DNA of 64,000 nt from the NCBI GenBank assembly GCA_016200845.1, contig JACQDW010000046.1:1-64000 (forward strand), in the 5' to 3' direction. Under the pieces are notes generated by a model. That model did not search any database, was not told where the DNA came from, and saw nothing but the letters and a program-made list of their open reading frames with translations. The translations under genes and the position numbers were made by a program. Source of the stretch: Burkholderiales bacterium. Lineage in GTDB: Bacteria > Pseudomonadota > Gammaproteobacteria > Burkholderiales > Burkholderiaceae_D. This document shows, one piece after another, positions 18,410 to 28,196 of the stretch (its first letter is position 1; the number at the start of each line of letters is the position of its first letter).

Positions 18410-20749
18410 TTGAAGATTATTCAGCCGTTTTTACGCCGTTTTTTGCGTGCGCAACGTTTGCCTTCCAAAGATTTGCATTTGTGGCGCGATCAAATGTTGT
18501 CGGCGATCTTGCTGATCTCTTTAATCCTAGGCGTCGTCGCTGCTATCCCCAGTATTTTGATGGCGATCAGCGATCAATTGTATTCAGTGATTGTGGTCGA
18601 TGCCCTTGCTCTGTTGTGGTTGACGACACTATGGCGTTGGACGGCGCTTAGTTATGTGGCGCGAAGCTGGAATTTTCTGGCGATCATTTATTTCATCGGT
18701 GTTTTCTTTATTTTTAAGGTGGGTTTGGTCAGTCAGATTTATTTGATTGCCGTGCCCGTTCTTGCCTCGGTGTTGCTTGATTTGCGTTCGGCAGTGATGT
18801 TGCTGGTGCTTAATGCGGTCACGCTTTTTTTCGTCGGCTATCAATTTCAAATTGACCTTCCTTTCCATCATCTGCAGGAACATGCGATGTTGCGTTGGGC
18901 AGTGATTAGTGTGAATTTCACGTTCATCAGTGCAGTAATGACGATTACTTGTGGTGCCTTGCTGCGTCGTTTTGAAGAATCCTTGCGGACGCAAATTAGA
19001 ATCAGTGCTTCGCTCAAAAAAGAGCAACGTAGTTTGCAAAGAGCGAACGAGGAGCTGCATCTGGTGTCAGCAGCGATTGATAATCTCAATGATATGGTCT
19101 TGATTACCGATAGTCAGCTTGGTGCCGGTGGGCCGCGCTTGCTGTTCGTGAATCACGCCTTTGAACGCAGCACAGGATATACGCGACACGAGGCCTTGGG
19201 GCAAAGTCTGGAAATGCTCAATGGGGCTAATTCTGATCCCTGCGAAATCAACCGGATACGTAATGCGATGGCGATGCGGCAAGCGATTCGGGCGGAACTC
19301 ATTAGTTATACAAAAGAGGGCAATGAATTTTGGTTGGAGGTCGATGTACAGCCGATTATCGATGGGCATGGAAAGTGTACTAACTACGTCGCGGTGAAGC
19401 GAGATATTACTGATAGAAAGCGAGCGGAATTTGATATCTATCGACTGGCTTTTTTTGACGTGCTGACGGGTTTGCCTAATCGGCGTTTATTGCGTGATCG
19501 TTTGAGTGTGATGCTGGCAACTGCGCAAAGAACATCTTGTTTTAGCGCGGTTCTGTTTATCGATCTCGATCATTTTAAAACCATCAATGACGCGCGCGGA
19601 CATGCGATCGGTGATGTGTTATTGATTGATGTGGCGAAGCGTTTGTCGGGCTTGTTGCGCGAAGTGGATACGGTGGCACGCATCGGCGGCGATGAGTTTG
19701 TGGTCTTGCTCGATCACCTCGATGCACAGCTTGATCACGCAGTTAAAATCGCATTGACAGTCGCAGAAAAAATTCGGATGGCATTGAGTCAGGACTTTGT
19801 GATCGATAAGCAGAGCTATAGTTCGAGTTGCAGTATAGGCGTGACGCTCTTGCCAAAACCAGGGCAGACTGTGGATGACCTGTTACGAGAATCGGATACC
19901 GCGATGTATCGCGCAAAATCGGCGGGGCGCAATCAAATCGCCTTTTTTGAAGGAACCATGCAAACCGAAGTGGAAGAGCGAATGACTCTGGAGCGCGATC
20001 TGGCAAAAGCGCAAGAGTTAGGCGAGTTGGCAATGGTGATGCAAGCGCAGGTTAATTTGCAAGGTGAAACCGTGGGCGCAGAGTTGTTGATGCGTTGGCA
20101 CAGCCACGAGCGAGGGACGGTCTCGCCAGTGGTGTTTATTCCGCTGGCGGAAGAGTCCGGTTTGATTGTGAAGTTGGGCGACTGGGTTTTGCAGCAAGCC
20201 TGTCAGACACTGCAACAATTGCATCAACATGGTTGTCGTTTTCCGCTGTCGATTAATGTCAGCCCCAAGCAATTTCATCAAAAAGATTTTGTCGATAAAG
20301 TATGCGCCACTTTGGCACACTATCAAACCGATGCAACACAATTGATTTTTGAAGTGACCGAAGGTTTGTTCATCGACAATCTGCAAGAAACCATTTCCCG
20401 CATGCGCGTTCTCTCCGCACTTGGTATTCGTTTTTCTATCGACGATTTTGGCACTGGTTATTCCAGTATGAATTATCTGAAACGTATGCCGCTCTATGAA
20501 TTGAAAATCGATAAAAGCTTCGTGCAAGATATTCCGGATGATGCGAATGGCACGGCGATTGTGCGTACCATTTTATCGATGGCAAAACAGTTTGGACTTA
20601 AGGTGGTGGCAGAAGGCGTAGAAACCGAAGCGCAGGCCGATTATCTGATCGCGAATGGCTGCCATTCTTTGCAAGGTTTTTTATATTCACGTCCACAGCC
20701 TTTGGCGAGCTGGTTGGAGCAGCAGACGCAATTAGAGCGTAGCGCCTAG
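18410..20749 (+). CDS. Membrane PAS-GGDEF-EAL cyclic-di-GMP enzyme
   Basis: About 779 residues: five to six predicted membrane segments (residues ~25-190), a short coiled coil, a PAS domain (~215-335), a GGDEF domain with intact RIGGDEF, and an EAL domain. The inhibitory-site motif RxxD (REVD) lies five residues before GGDEF. The EAL signature reads ELL (GAELLMRW); NVSPKQF, EVTEG and DDFGTGYSSMNYL are intact, so both synthase and hydrolase activities are possible. The start is TTG at 18410, placed 7 bases after AGGGGG; the nearby ATG at 18403 is in another frame. Confidence 0.88.
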   Translation: MKIIQPFLRRFLRAQRLPSKDLHLWRDQMLSAILLISLILGVVAAIPSILMAISDQLYSVIVVDALALLWLTTLWRWTALSYVARSWNFLAIIYFIGVFFIFKVGLVSQIYLIAVPVLASVLLDLRSAVMLLVLNAVTLFFVGYQFQIDLPFHHLQEHAMLRWAVISVNFTFISAVMTITCGALLRRFEESLRTQIRISASLKKEQRSLQRANEELHLVSAAIDNLNDMVLITDSQLGAGGPRLLFVNHAFERSTGYTRHEALGQSLEMLNGANSDPCEINRIRNAMAMRQAIRAELISYTKEGNEFWLEVDVQPIIDGHGKCTNYVAVKRDITDRKRAEFDIYRLAFFDVLTGLPNRRLLRDRLSVMLATAQRTSCFSAVLFIDLDHFKTINDARGHAIGDVLLIDVAKRLSGLLREVDTVARIGGDEFVVLLDHLDAQLDHAVKIALTVAEKIRMALSQDFVIDKQSYSSSCSIGVTLLPKPGQTVDDLLRESDTAMYRAKSAGRNQIAFFEGTMQTEVEERMTLERDLAKAQELGELAMVMQAQVNLQGETVGAELLMRWHSHERGTVSPVVFIPLAEESGLIVKLGDWVLQQACQTLQQLHQHGCRFPLSINVSPKQFHQKDFVDKVCATLAHYQTDATQLIFEVTEGLFIDNLQETISRMRVLSALGIRFSIDDFGTGYSSMNYLKRMPLYELKIDKSFVQDIPDDANGTAIVRTILSMAKQFGLKVVAEGVETEAQADYLIANGCHSLQGFLYSRPQPLASWLEQQTQLERSA

Positions 20750-20807
20750 CAGCCTGGAAATCTGGGATAATGCGGAACTTCACGTTTGACGTAATTGAAA
20801 TTTGACT

Positions 20808-21329
20808 ATGACCAAGCAAGCTAGCAACGCAAAAAAAATGATCCTGATCGCGCTCGTTTCTATAGCCGTGATCGCGGGTCTTTTTGTGTTTTCTTCCTTA
20901 AATCAACATCAGGCCGCGCCTGCTGCTCAGTTTAAAAACATTAAGGGCGAACAACTCAGTATCACTGCGATGCGTGGCAAAGTGCTGGTGGTCAATTTCT
21001 GGGCGACCTCGTGCGCGACCTGTATCAAAGAAATGCCCGAGATGATCCACGCGTACGAGCGCTTTCATGCACAAGGTTTGGAATTCGTCGCCATCGCCAT
21101 GCGTTATGATCCGCCGAATTATGTACTCAATTTTACAGAAACCCGGGGCTTGCCTTTTCATGTGGCGTTAGATGTCGATGGTTCTTTGGCGCGAGCGTTT
21201 GGCGATGTGACATTGACTCCAACAACTTTCCTAATTGATCGTCAAGGGCAGCTCATCAAACGCTATGTCGGCATGCCTGATTTTGTAGAATTCCAACAGT
21301 TGCTCGAAAGCGAATTGGCGAAAAGCTGA
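20808..21329 (+). CDS. TlpA/ResA-like periplasmic thioredoxin
   Basis: About 173 residues with an N-terminal membrane anchor (ILIALVSIAVIAGLFVFSSL) and a thioredoxin fold facing the periplasm. The active site is WATSCATCIKEMP (CATC), and the cis-Pro is in TLTPTTFLID. Such proteins reduce disulfides in cytochrome c maturation or other exported proteins. An in-frame TTG lies 6 bases upstream of the chosen ATG. Confidence 0.88.
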   Translation: MTKQASNAKKMILIALVSIAVIAGLFVFSSLNQHQAAPAAQFKNIKGEQLSITAMRGKVLVVNFWATSCATCIKEMPEMIHAYERFHAQGLEFVAIAMRYDPPNYVLNFTETRGLPFHVALDVDGSLARAFGDVTLTPTTFLIDRQGQLIKRYVGMPDFVEFQQLLESELAKS

Positions 21330-21514
21330 GGCCTTCCTCCGACTCGCTGCGCTCCGCAGTGGGTGCCGTATCGTTTTATAAATGCTATTAAAAATTTTCT
21401 CAAAATTGAAAAATATTGTTCAATGTTGAGCACAGTTTTGCCGATTATTTAGGCAGCTTTCAGGTAGAATAGCGCTTCTCCGAAATTCTTCCCGATTCCC
21501 AAGGTGTTTATATC

Positions 21515-22537
21515 GTGCAAATTGGCTCTTATCAGCTGAAGAATCAACTATTTGTCGCGCCTATGGCGGGCGTCACAGACAGACCGTTTCGTCAATTATG
21601 CAAAGACTTGGGTGCAGCCTACGCTGTATCTGAAATGGCCGCGTCCAACCCCAAATTATGGGAAACCGAAAAATCCACCCGTCGCACTAATCACGATGGC
21701 GAGATGGAACCGAAGGCAGTGCAAATCGCCGGTGCCGATCCACAGATGTTGGCCGAGTGTGCCAAATACAATGTCGATAAGGGCGCGCAGATTATCGACA
21801 TCAATATGGGCTGTCCCGTCAAAAAAGTATGCAACGCATGGTGTGGGTCTGCGCTGCTTCAAGATGAAAAATTAGTTGCACAGATTTTAGACGCGGTGGT
21901 CGCTGCGGTCGACGTACCAGTGACCTTGAAATTCCGCACGGGCTGGGACAGAGCGCACAAAAACGCTTTGCAAATTGCCCGCATCGCAGAGTCAGCTGGC
22001 ATCGCCATGCTGACCTTACATGGCCGTACCCGCGCCGATGGCTATAAGGGCGACGCCGAATATGACACCATCGCCGCCGTCAAAGCGCAAGCGCGTATAC
22101 CTGTGGTCGCCAACGGCGATATCACGACGCCAGAAAAAGCAAAATTCGTCTTGCAAGTGACAGGTGCAGATGCCATTATGATTGGTCGTGCCGCGCAAGG
22201 TCGACCGTGGATTTTTCGTGAGATTGATCATTATTTAAAGACGGGGACGCACTTGCCACCGCCTTTGGTATCCGAGGTCAGTCATTTGTTGGATCGGCAT
22301 TTACGCGAGCATTATGCGTTTTATGGCGAGTTTATGGGCGTAAGGACTGCACGGAAGCATATCGGTTGGTATGTGCAAGATTTAGTCGATGGCGAAGAGT
22401 TCAGACAGCAGATGAATAAATTAGAAAGCTGTGATGAACAATTAGCAGCGGTCAAAATGTTTTTTGATAGTCGTACCTCAGAACGGTTACAATACCGCCC
22501 CTCCGAGCTAGAGTTGATGAATATGTTGGCAGCATAA
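21515..22537 (+). CDS. dusB: tRNA-dihydrouridine synthase B
   Basis: The FMN-dependent enzyme reduces uridine to dihydrouridine in tRNA. The start is GTG at 21515, giving 340 residues. APMAGVTDRPFR (flavin binding), DINMGCPVKKVCNAWCGSAL (catalytic Cys in KKVC), KFRTGW, LHGRTRADGYKG and IGRAAQGRPW are visible. The residue after Trp in the catalytic loop is Cys, where Ala is more common. dusB followed by fis is the conserved proteobacterial operon. Confidence 0.95.
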   Translation: MQIGSYQLKNQLFVAPMAGVTDRPFRQLCKDLGAAYAVSEMAASNPKLWETEKSTRRTNHDGEMEPKAVQIAGADPQMLAECAKYNVDKGAQIIDINMGCPVKKVCNAWCGSALLQDEKLVAQILDAVVAAVDVPVTLKFRTGWDRAHKNALQIARIAESAGIAMLTLHGRTRADGYKGDAEYDTIAAVKAQARIPVVANGDITTPEKAKFVLQVTGADAIMIGRAAQGRPWIFREIDHYLKTGTHLPPPLVSEVSHLLDRHLREHYAFYGEFMGVRTARKHIGWYVQDLVDGEEFRQQMNKLESCDEQLAAVKMFFDSRTSERLQYRPSELELMNMLAA

Positions 22538-22604
22538 AGCATCATTCAGCACTTGGTTTGAAGAACAAGGCCAGTGGTAGGTATTGTTTTATTTAGAATA
22601 ACCG

Positions 22605-22620
22605 GCTATGAAAATAGCCC
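22605..22620 (+). other. Small hairpin with GAAA tetraloop in the dusB-fis spacer
   Basis: GGCTAT and ATAGCC flank GAAA (22605-22620), 25 bases upstream of fis. A GNRA-loop stem here may stabilise or process the operon mRNA; no T-tract follows, so it is not a terminator. Confidence 0.45.
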
Positions 22621-22644
22621 TAACCAATAAGAAGAAAATTCGGT

Positions 22645-22878
22645 ATGAGCAAAGAAAGCATTCAAGAAGCGGTTCAAAATAACTTAGAAAAGTATTTCCG
22701 CGATCTGGGCGAACAGCCTGCTTCCAATATTTACGATATGGTGGTTCTGGCGGTCGAAAAACCTATGTTGCAAATGGTGATGACGCGCACAGAAAGCAAT
22801 CAATCACAAGCTGCAGAATTGCTAGGGATAAATCGCAATACCTTGCGAAAGAAATTGCAGCAACACGGTCTTCTTTAA
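22645..22878 (+). CDS. fis: DNA-binding protein Fis
   Basis: A 77-residue Fis-family nucleoid protein and regulator. The C-terminal helix-turn-helix (NQSQAAELLGINRNTLRKKL) is intact. The N-terminus is shorter than the 98-residue E. coli form, as usual in betaproteobacteria. It lies between dusB and purH. Confidence 0.95.
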   Translation: MSKESIQEAVQNNLEKYFRDLGEQPASNIYDMVVLAVEKPMLQMVMTRTESNQSQAAELLGINRNTLRKKLQQHGLL

Positions 22879-22899
22879 TTTTATTTTTACTACACAATC

Positions 22900-24465
22900 A
22901 TGATCAAACAAGCTCTCTTATCCGTTTCGGATAAAACTGGTGTGCTCGAATTTGCGCGCGAACTTAATGCCATGGGCGTCAAGCTCCTGTCCACAGGCGG
23001 CACCGCCAAATTATTAGCGGATAACGGTTTGCCTGTCACAGAAGTCGCTGACTACACTGGTTTCCCAGAGATGCTGGATGGTCGTGTCAAGACTTTGCAT
23101 CCTAAAGTCCATGGCGGTATTTTGGCGCGTAGGGATTTCCCTGAGCATCAAGCTGCCTTGGAAAAGCATGGCATCCCGACCATCGACATGGTCGTGGTCA
23201 ATCTCTATCCTTTCCAGGCCACTGTCGCGAAAGCAGAATGCTCTTTGGAAGACGCGATAGAAAACATCGACATCGGCGGCCCAACGATGTTGCGCTCGTC
23301 TGCCAAGAATCATAAAGACGTGGTCGTGATTTGCGATCCAGCTGACTACAGCGTCGTGCTGGCCGAAATGAAGGCAAATCAAAACACCGTTGCTTATGAC
23401 ACTAAGTTCATGCTGGCAAAAAAAGTATTTGCGCACACTGCACAATACGACGGCGCCATCACTAATTATCTGACCAGTTTGGGCGAAGATAAAGCGCACA
23501 CTACACGCAGCGCCTATCCACAAACCTTGAACATGCATTTTGAAAAAGTACAAGAAATGCGTTACGGTGAAAACCCACATCAATCCGCTTCTTTCTATCG
23601 CGATTTGAATCCGGTTGCTGGCGCTTTGGCGAACTACACGCAATTGCAAGGCAAGGAGCTTTCCTATAACAACATCGCCGATGCTGATGCGGCGTGGGAG
23701 TGCGTCAAATCTTTTGAGAGCACGGCCTGCGTGATCGTTAAACACGCCAATCCATGCGGCGTTGCCATGGGTGTCAATGCTTTGGAAGCGTATAGCAAAG
23801 CACTGCAAACCGATCCAACATCGGCCTTCGGCGGCATCATCGCTTTCAATACCGTGTGCGATGGCGCAGCAGCGGAAGCGGTTGCTAAGCAATTCGTCGA
23901 AGTCTTGATCGCACCCTCCTTTACGCCAGAAGCGAAACAAATTTTCGCTGCCAAACAAAACGTGCGCTTGTTAGAAATCCCGCTAGGTAGCGGCCTCAAT
24001 CAATACGATGTTAAACGCGTCGGTGGCGGCTTATTGGTGCAAGCACCTGACTTCAAAAATGTCGCAGAAAACGAATTGCGCGTCGTTACCAAATTGCAGC
24101 CAACGCCACAACAAATGGCCGACCTGATGTTCGCGTGGCGCGTTGCCAAATACGTCAAATCCAATGCCATCGTGTTCTGCGGTAATGGCATGACTTTAGG
24201 CGTAGGCGCAGGCCAGATGAGTCGCATCGATTCCGCCCGCATCGCCTCGATCAAGGCACAAAATGCAGGCTTAACTTTGAATGGTTCCGCAGTCGCGTCC
24301 GACGCGTTCTTCCCGTTCCGTGACGGCTTAGATGTGGTCGTCGACGCTGGCGCAACATGCGTGATTCAACCAGGCGGTTCCATGCGCGACCAAGAAGTCA
24401 TCGACGCAGCGGATGAGCGTGGTGTGGTGATGCTGTACACTGGTACGCGTCACTTCCGTCACTAA
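22900..24465 (+). CDS. purH: Bifunctional AICAR transformylase/IMP cyclohydrolase
   Basis: PurH carries out the last two steps of IMP synthesis. The 521-residue protein has the N-terminal MGS-like cyclohydrolase domain ([31 protein letters not shown]) and the C-terminal transformylase domain ([49 protein letters not shown]). It begins 21 bases after fis. Confidence 0.97.
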   Translation: MIKQALLSVSDKTGVLEFARELNAMGVKLLSTGGTAKLLADNGLPVTEVADYTGFPEMLDGRVKTLHPKVHGGILARRDFPEHQAALEKHGIPTIDMVVVNLYPFQATVAKAECSLEDAIENIDIGGPTMLRSSAKNHKDVVVICDPADYSVVLAEMKANQNTVAYDTKFMLAKKVFAHTAQYDGAITNYLTSLGEDKAHTTRSAYPQTLNMHFEKVQEMRYGENPHQSASFYRDLNPVAGALANYTQLQGKELSYNNIADADAAWECVKSFESTACVIVKHANPCGVAMGVNALEAYSKALQTDPTSAFGGIIAFNTVCDGAAAEAVAKQFVEVLIAPSFTPEAKQIFAAKQNVRLLEIPLGSGLNQYDVKRVGGGLLVQAPDFKNVAENELRVVTKLQPTPQQMADLMFAWRVAKYVKSNAIVFCGNGMTLGVGAGQMSRIDSARIASIKAQNAGLTLNGSAVASDAFFPFRDGLDVVVDAGATCVIQPGGSMRDQEVIDAADERGVVMLYTGTRHFRH

Positions 24466-24480
24466 AAAGATACGCCTATA

Positions 24481-24532
24481 ATCAAATTCTCGGGCGCATT
24501 TCAGCATTGCAAATGCATCCCGATAATTTGAT
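24481..24532. repeat. Strong imperfect hairpin between purH and ruvC
   Basis: Arms 24481-24501 and 24511-24532 pair as ATCAAATT/AATTTGAT, TCGGG/CCCGA and CATTT/AAATG with one mismatch and a small bulge, around a 9-nt loop. No T-run follows, so it is not a classic terminator. It starts 15 bases after the purH stop and ends 45 bases before ruvC. Confidence 0.7.
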
Positions 24533-24577
24533 GCTAGGTTAATCTTTATCGCCTTTGATGATTCAAAAGACATATCA

Positions 24578-25120
24578 ATGAAAATTCTAGGCATAGACCC
24601 TGGCCTACGCACCACAGGCTTTGGTGTCATCTACAAGCAAGGTAGCAAACTCAGCTACATCGCCTCAGGCACCATCAAGACGGCGGAAGGCTCTTTGCCC
24701 GAGCGCTTAAAAACGATACTCTCCGGTGTCTCGGAAATTATCCATACCTATCAACCCGATTGCGCCGCGATTGAAAAAGTCTTCGTCAATGTCAATCCAC
24801 AATCGACACTGTTGTTAGGGCAAGCGCGCGGCGCTGCGATTTGTGCTTTGGTGAGTGCCGATTTGGCCGTTGCTGAATATACTGCGCTGCAAGTCAAGCA
24901 AGGTGTGGTCGGGCACGGCAAAGCCAAAAAAGAACAAGTGCAAGACATGGTTCAACGCCTGTTAGCCTTGTCAGGAACACCCAGCAGCGATGCCGCCGAT
25001 GCCCTAGGTGTCGCTATTTGTCATGCTCATAGCGGCGACACTTTGAAGACGTTGGGTGCGATAGCACCAGAGCTAGCTAGGAAGGGCTTGCGCGTGAAGG
25101 CTGGCCGCTTGATTGGTTGA
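24578..25120 (+). CDS. ruvC: Holliday junction resolvase RuvC
   Basis: The 180-residue endonuclease cuts Holliday junctions. All four catalytic acids are in place: D7 ([12 protein letters not shown]), E66 (AAIEKVF), D138 and D141 ([14 protein letters not shown]). No SOS box is visible upstream. ruvA and ruvB lie 2.5 kb downstream, separated by a chemoreceptor gene. Confidence 0.96.
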   Translation: MKILGIDPGLRTTGFGVIYKQGSKLSYIASGTIKTAEGSLPERLKTILSGVSEIIHTYQPDCAAIEKVFVNVNPQSTLLLGQARGAAICALVSADLAVAEYTALQVKQGVVGHGKAKKEQVQDMVQRLLALSGTPSSDAADALGVAICHAHSGDTLKTLGAIAPELARKGLRVKAGRLIG

Positions 25121-25654
25121 GTGTTCGATCAAGGCGACTTGAGGCCGCATATTATTCCCCCCCAAAAAAAATCCCCTTATATCCTATCGAAAACCCATCT
25201 GTCTTATACAAGATGACTTATAAAACACACTTGTATAAAAAGTGTGTGAGATTTCTGTGGTGCAATGTTACCATGTATCAAGTTTCCAAATAAATAGGAC
25301 TTACGCAAAATTGCGCTGGCTAGGCGTGGAGCCGAAGACAGTGCAATTGCACGGCGAGGCGAACACAACAACGCCAGCGTCTGTTTTGCGTAAGTCCTAA
25401 TAAAAATGGATACTTATTTGGGGCGCCTCTTTATTTCACCTCAAATCTGAGGCATGTTTTCTTTACGCTTCTCACGAAAAATACCTCTTTAGTTTCACTC
25501 GGTCGGTCAAGTCACGAATTTCAATTTTCTCGTGTTTTTGTCGTCCAATAAAGCCCCACGATACGCATTTCAAATGATCAAAAAACAGATTTAAATGTGA
25601 ACGATAGTTCACTCCACGGTGTTTTCCCATAACTAGTAATTCACAAGTGAGTAA
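25121..25654. other. Gene-free spacer between ruvC and the chemoreceptor gene
   Basis: This 534-bp stretch has no credible gene. It contains an ACACACTT/AAGTGTGT hairpin (25225-25247), the long hairpin element at 25296-25398 and an AT-rich run leading to the chemoreceptor start. I see no good sigma-70 or flagellar sigma-28 promoter in the last 200 bases. Confidence 0.6.
25296..25398. mobile_element. Hairpin element 1 (MITE-like) with shared palindromic core
   Basis: Perfect 15-bp terminal inverted repeats, AGGACTTACGCAAAA (25296-25310) and its complement (25384-25398), enclose a second stem CGCTGGC/GCCAGCG. The core includes GTGCAATTGCAC (12-bp palindrome, around 25341-25352). Flanks AATAAAT (25289-25295) and AATAAAA (25399-25405) match at 6 of 7 bases and may be a target duplication. 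No coding capacity. The 53-nt core from CTAGGC to AACAAC recurs, inverted and with compensatory changes, at 33603-33698. Confidence 0.72.
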
Positions 25655-27313
25655 ATGATGACTTTGCGATTTAGATTATTAGTAGTGTTTGGCTTCCTTT
25701 TTATCCTGACAGTTAGCTTGAGCGGCATTGGCCTGTTTGGTATCTCCAAATCAAATGATGGCTTAAAAACGGTTTACGAAGACCGAACTGTGGCGCTCGA
25801 ACAAGTATCGCGCATAGATCGCCTTTTGGTTGCGGATCGCTTGGCAATGACTAATGCCTTATTGATGCCCGCTCACGCAAAAGAAGAAATTGTTCAGGTT
25901 GAAAAAAATAAGAGCGAGTTAGATCAAGTGTGGAAAGAATACATGGCCACTTATCTGACCCCGGAAGAGTCTGTGTTGGCAGAGAAATTTCAATCTGATC
26001 ATCGCGCATGGCTGCAAAATTTTTTGCAGCCAGAACTCAATGCTTTGAGCGCTGGAGATCAGGAGCGCGCCAGAAGTCTGCATGAAAATGGCAATGCTTT
26101 TATCGAACAGGTGTATACCGATATTCGTAAATTGCGGCAATTGCAGGTTGATGTCGCAAAATCAGAATATGAGCTTGCAAACGCCCGTTACAGCACGCTT
26201 AAATTGACGATGATTTTGACGATAGCCATAGGTGCGGTGCTGGCGACGTTGAGTGTCGTGATCTTGATTCGCGGTGTATATCGTGACTTAGGCGGGGAGC
26301 CAGATTATGCAGCCAGTGTTGTGCACCAGATTGCAGCACATGATCTGACTCAGATAATCGAAATCAATCCCGACGATAAACACAGTTTGCTATTTGCGAT
26401 GAAGCATATGCAAAGCAACTTAATTCAGTCATTGCGCAGCATCGCACTATCATCTGACACCATCGCCAACGCCACCCGCGAAATAGCGACCGGCAATCTT
26501 GATTTATCTGGAAGAACGGAAGAGCAAGCCAGCGCATTGGAGGAGACCAGTTCTTCCACAGAATCGATGGCGATGACGATCAATCATAATGCAAAGATGG
26601 CGAAAGAAGCGACGGCACAAGCTGAGGCCGCTAGTGTCATCGCGCAGCGTGGTGGGCAGCTGGTGAGTCAGGTGGTGACCACCATGAATTCTATCCACGG
26701 CTCCGCACAAAAGATTGCGGATATCAATGGCGTGATCGATGGAATCGCATTTCAAACCAATATTCTCGCCTTAAATGCCGCTGTGGAAGCGGCCAGAGCC
26801 GGTGAGCAAGGACGTGGATTTGCGGTGGTGGCGACCGAAGTCAGAAATCTGGCGCAACGTTCTGCCAGCGCCGCGAAAGAAATTAAAAGCCTGATTGATC
26901 ATTCAGTCAGCCAAGTTGAAAGCGGCGCCAAGCTAGTTGATCAAACCGGGGCGACGATGCAAGAGATCGTTGAGAGCATACAACGCGTCGCGCAAATGCA
27001 AGCGCAGATTAACCACGCCAGTTCTGAGCAGAGTGTGGAGATCGAGCAAATTAATGCTGCGATCAGCCAGGTCGATACCATCACCCAGCAAAATGCAGCC
27101 TTGGTTGAAGAAGCGGCAGCGGCTTCCGCCTCGTTGGAAGATCAGGCACAAAATTTACTCGCAACGGTGAATGGTTTTGTTTTGCCTCTAGGTGGGGAAG
27201 TGGACGAGGCGCCGCATTTAGCGGTCTTGAGCAGACACTTGAGCGAGTCGCAAGTAATGCCCTTGGAGTTGGAAACGAAACTTGCTTTGAGTGCGCCTAG
27301 AAGAATCGCATAA
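25655..27313 (+). CDS. Methyl-accepting chemotaxis protein
   Basis: The 552-residue transmembrane chemoreceptor has a first membrane helix at ~8-28, a periplasmic four-helix-bundle ligand domain (~29-185), a second helix (~186-207), a short HAMP-like linker with the GGEPDYA sequence common in Burkholderiales, and a cytoplasmic signalling domain. The hairpin tip reads [22 protein letters not shown] (shown here in part as a landmark near residue 370). It signals to CheA/CheW. Ligand is unknown. The gene lies between ruvC and ruvA, where most relatives have none, so it appears to be an insertion into the ruv cluster. No CheB/CheR pentapeptide tether is seen at the C-terminus. Confidence 0.92.
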   Translation: MMTLRFRLLVVFGFLFILTVSLSGIGLFGISKSNDGLKTVYEDRTVALEQVSRIDRLLVADRLAMTNALLMPAHAKEEIVQVEKNKSELDQVWKEYMATYLTPEESVLAEKFQSDHRAWLQNFLQPELNALSAGDQERARSLHENGNAFIEQVYTDIRKLRQLQVDVAKSEYELANARYSTLKLTMILTIAIGAVLATLSVVILIRGVYRDLGGEPDYAASVVHQIAAHDLTQIIEINPDDKHSLLFAMKHMQSNLIQSLRSIALSSDTIANATREIATGNLDLSGRTEEQASALEETSSSTESMAMTINHNAKMAKEATAQAEAASVIAQRGGQLVSQVVTTMNSIHGSAQKIADINGVIDGIAFQTNILALNAAVEAARAGEQGRGFAVVATEVRNLAQRSASAAKEIKSLIDHSVSQVESGAKLVDQTGATMQEIVESIQRVAQMQAQINHASSEQSVEIEQINAAISQVDTITQQNAALVEEAAAASASLEDQAQNLLATVNGFVLPLGGEVDEAPHLAVLSRHLSESQVMPLELETKLALSAPRRIA

Positions 27314-27568
27314 AAACGATGCTGGTAATACTGTCTGGCGCAAGTAAGGTCAGCGAAATACATCAACCAATTCTGATCCGGATAAGTAGGCGCGCTAATT
27401 CATTTGGCTTTGCCTATTTTTTTGGGGATAAAACTAGAAACTAGTTTAGAAACTGCGCGTCATTGTTGACGCAATGTCACCTTTAAAGTCGTCGATGGCG
27501 TATTTTAAATAATCCCCGCCCTATGTCTGATGATCACTCGTCAATTCTCTAAGAATAGTTTACTATCA

Positions 27569-27584
27569 CTGTTTATTTATACAG
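27569..27584 (+). promoter_or_regulatory. LexA (SOS) box upstream of ruvA
   Basis: CTGT-TTATTTAT-ACAG matches the CTGT-N8-ACAG LexA box and lies 14 bases before the ruvA ATG. A TACTAT -10-like hexamer at 27561-27566 sits just before it, so bound LexA would block the promoter. ruvAB is a known SOS operon in E. coli. Confidence 0.82.
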
Positions 27585-27598
27585 TATGAGAGCGCAAT

Positions 27599-28180
27599 AT
27601 GATAGGTCGCATTTCAGGGACGTTGATAGAGAAAAATCCGCCGCAGATTTTGCTTGATTGTCAGGGTGTGGGGTATGAGATTGATGTGCCTATGAGTACC
27701 TTCTACAACCTGCCCGTTTTGGGCGAGAAAGTCGTGTTGTTGACGCATTTGGCGATACGTGAAGATGCGCATGTATTGTTTGGTTTTGGTACTGCGGAAG
27801 AGCGTGCTACGTTTAAGCAATTGATCAAAATTAGCGGCGTCGGCGCGCGCACGGCTTTGTCGATTTTATCTGGCATGTCGGTGGCCGATTTGGCGCAAGC
27901 GATTACTCTGCAAGAAGCTGGACGTTTGACGCGCGTGCCAGGTATAGGTAAAAAGACGGCAGAGCGATTACTGTTGGAATTGAAAGGCAAGCTGGGCGCC
28001 GATTTGGGTGCGGCGGGTGGTGCGGCGGTGCCGGGTGACCATAGTTCGGATATTTTGAATGCTTTATTGGCGCTCGGTTATTCTGATAAAGAAGCCTTGG
28101 CGGCATTAAAGTTGGTGCCAGCGGGAGCTGGAGTTTCTGATGGGATCAAGGCAGCTCTTAAAGCACTTTCTAAGAATTGA
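27599..28180 (+). CDS. ruvA: Holliday junction DNA helicase subunit RuvA
   Basis: The 193-residue junction-binding protein forms the tetramer on which RuvB motors load. It begins [20 protein letters not shown] (OB domain), with helix-hairpin-helix motifs [13 protein letters not shown] and [17 protein letters not shown], and the C-terminal RuvB-contact domain ([20 protein letters not shown]). An SOS box precedes it; ruvB follows after 16 bases. Confidence 0.96.
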   Translation: MIGRISGTLIEKNPPQILLDCQGVGYEIDVPMSTFYNLPVLGEKVVLLTHLAIREDAHVLFGFGTAEERATFKQLIKISGVGARTALSILSGMSVADLAQAITLQEAGRLTRVPGIGKKTAERLLLELKGKLGADLGAAGGAAVPGDHSSDILNALLALGYSDKEALAALKLVPAGAGVSDGIKAALKALSKN

Positions 28181-28196
28181 ACAACGCTAGCAAAAA

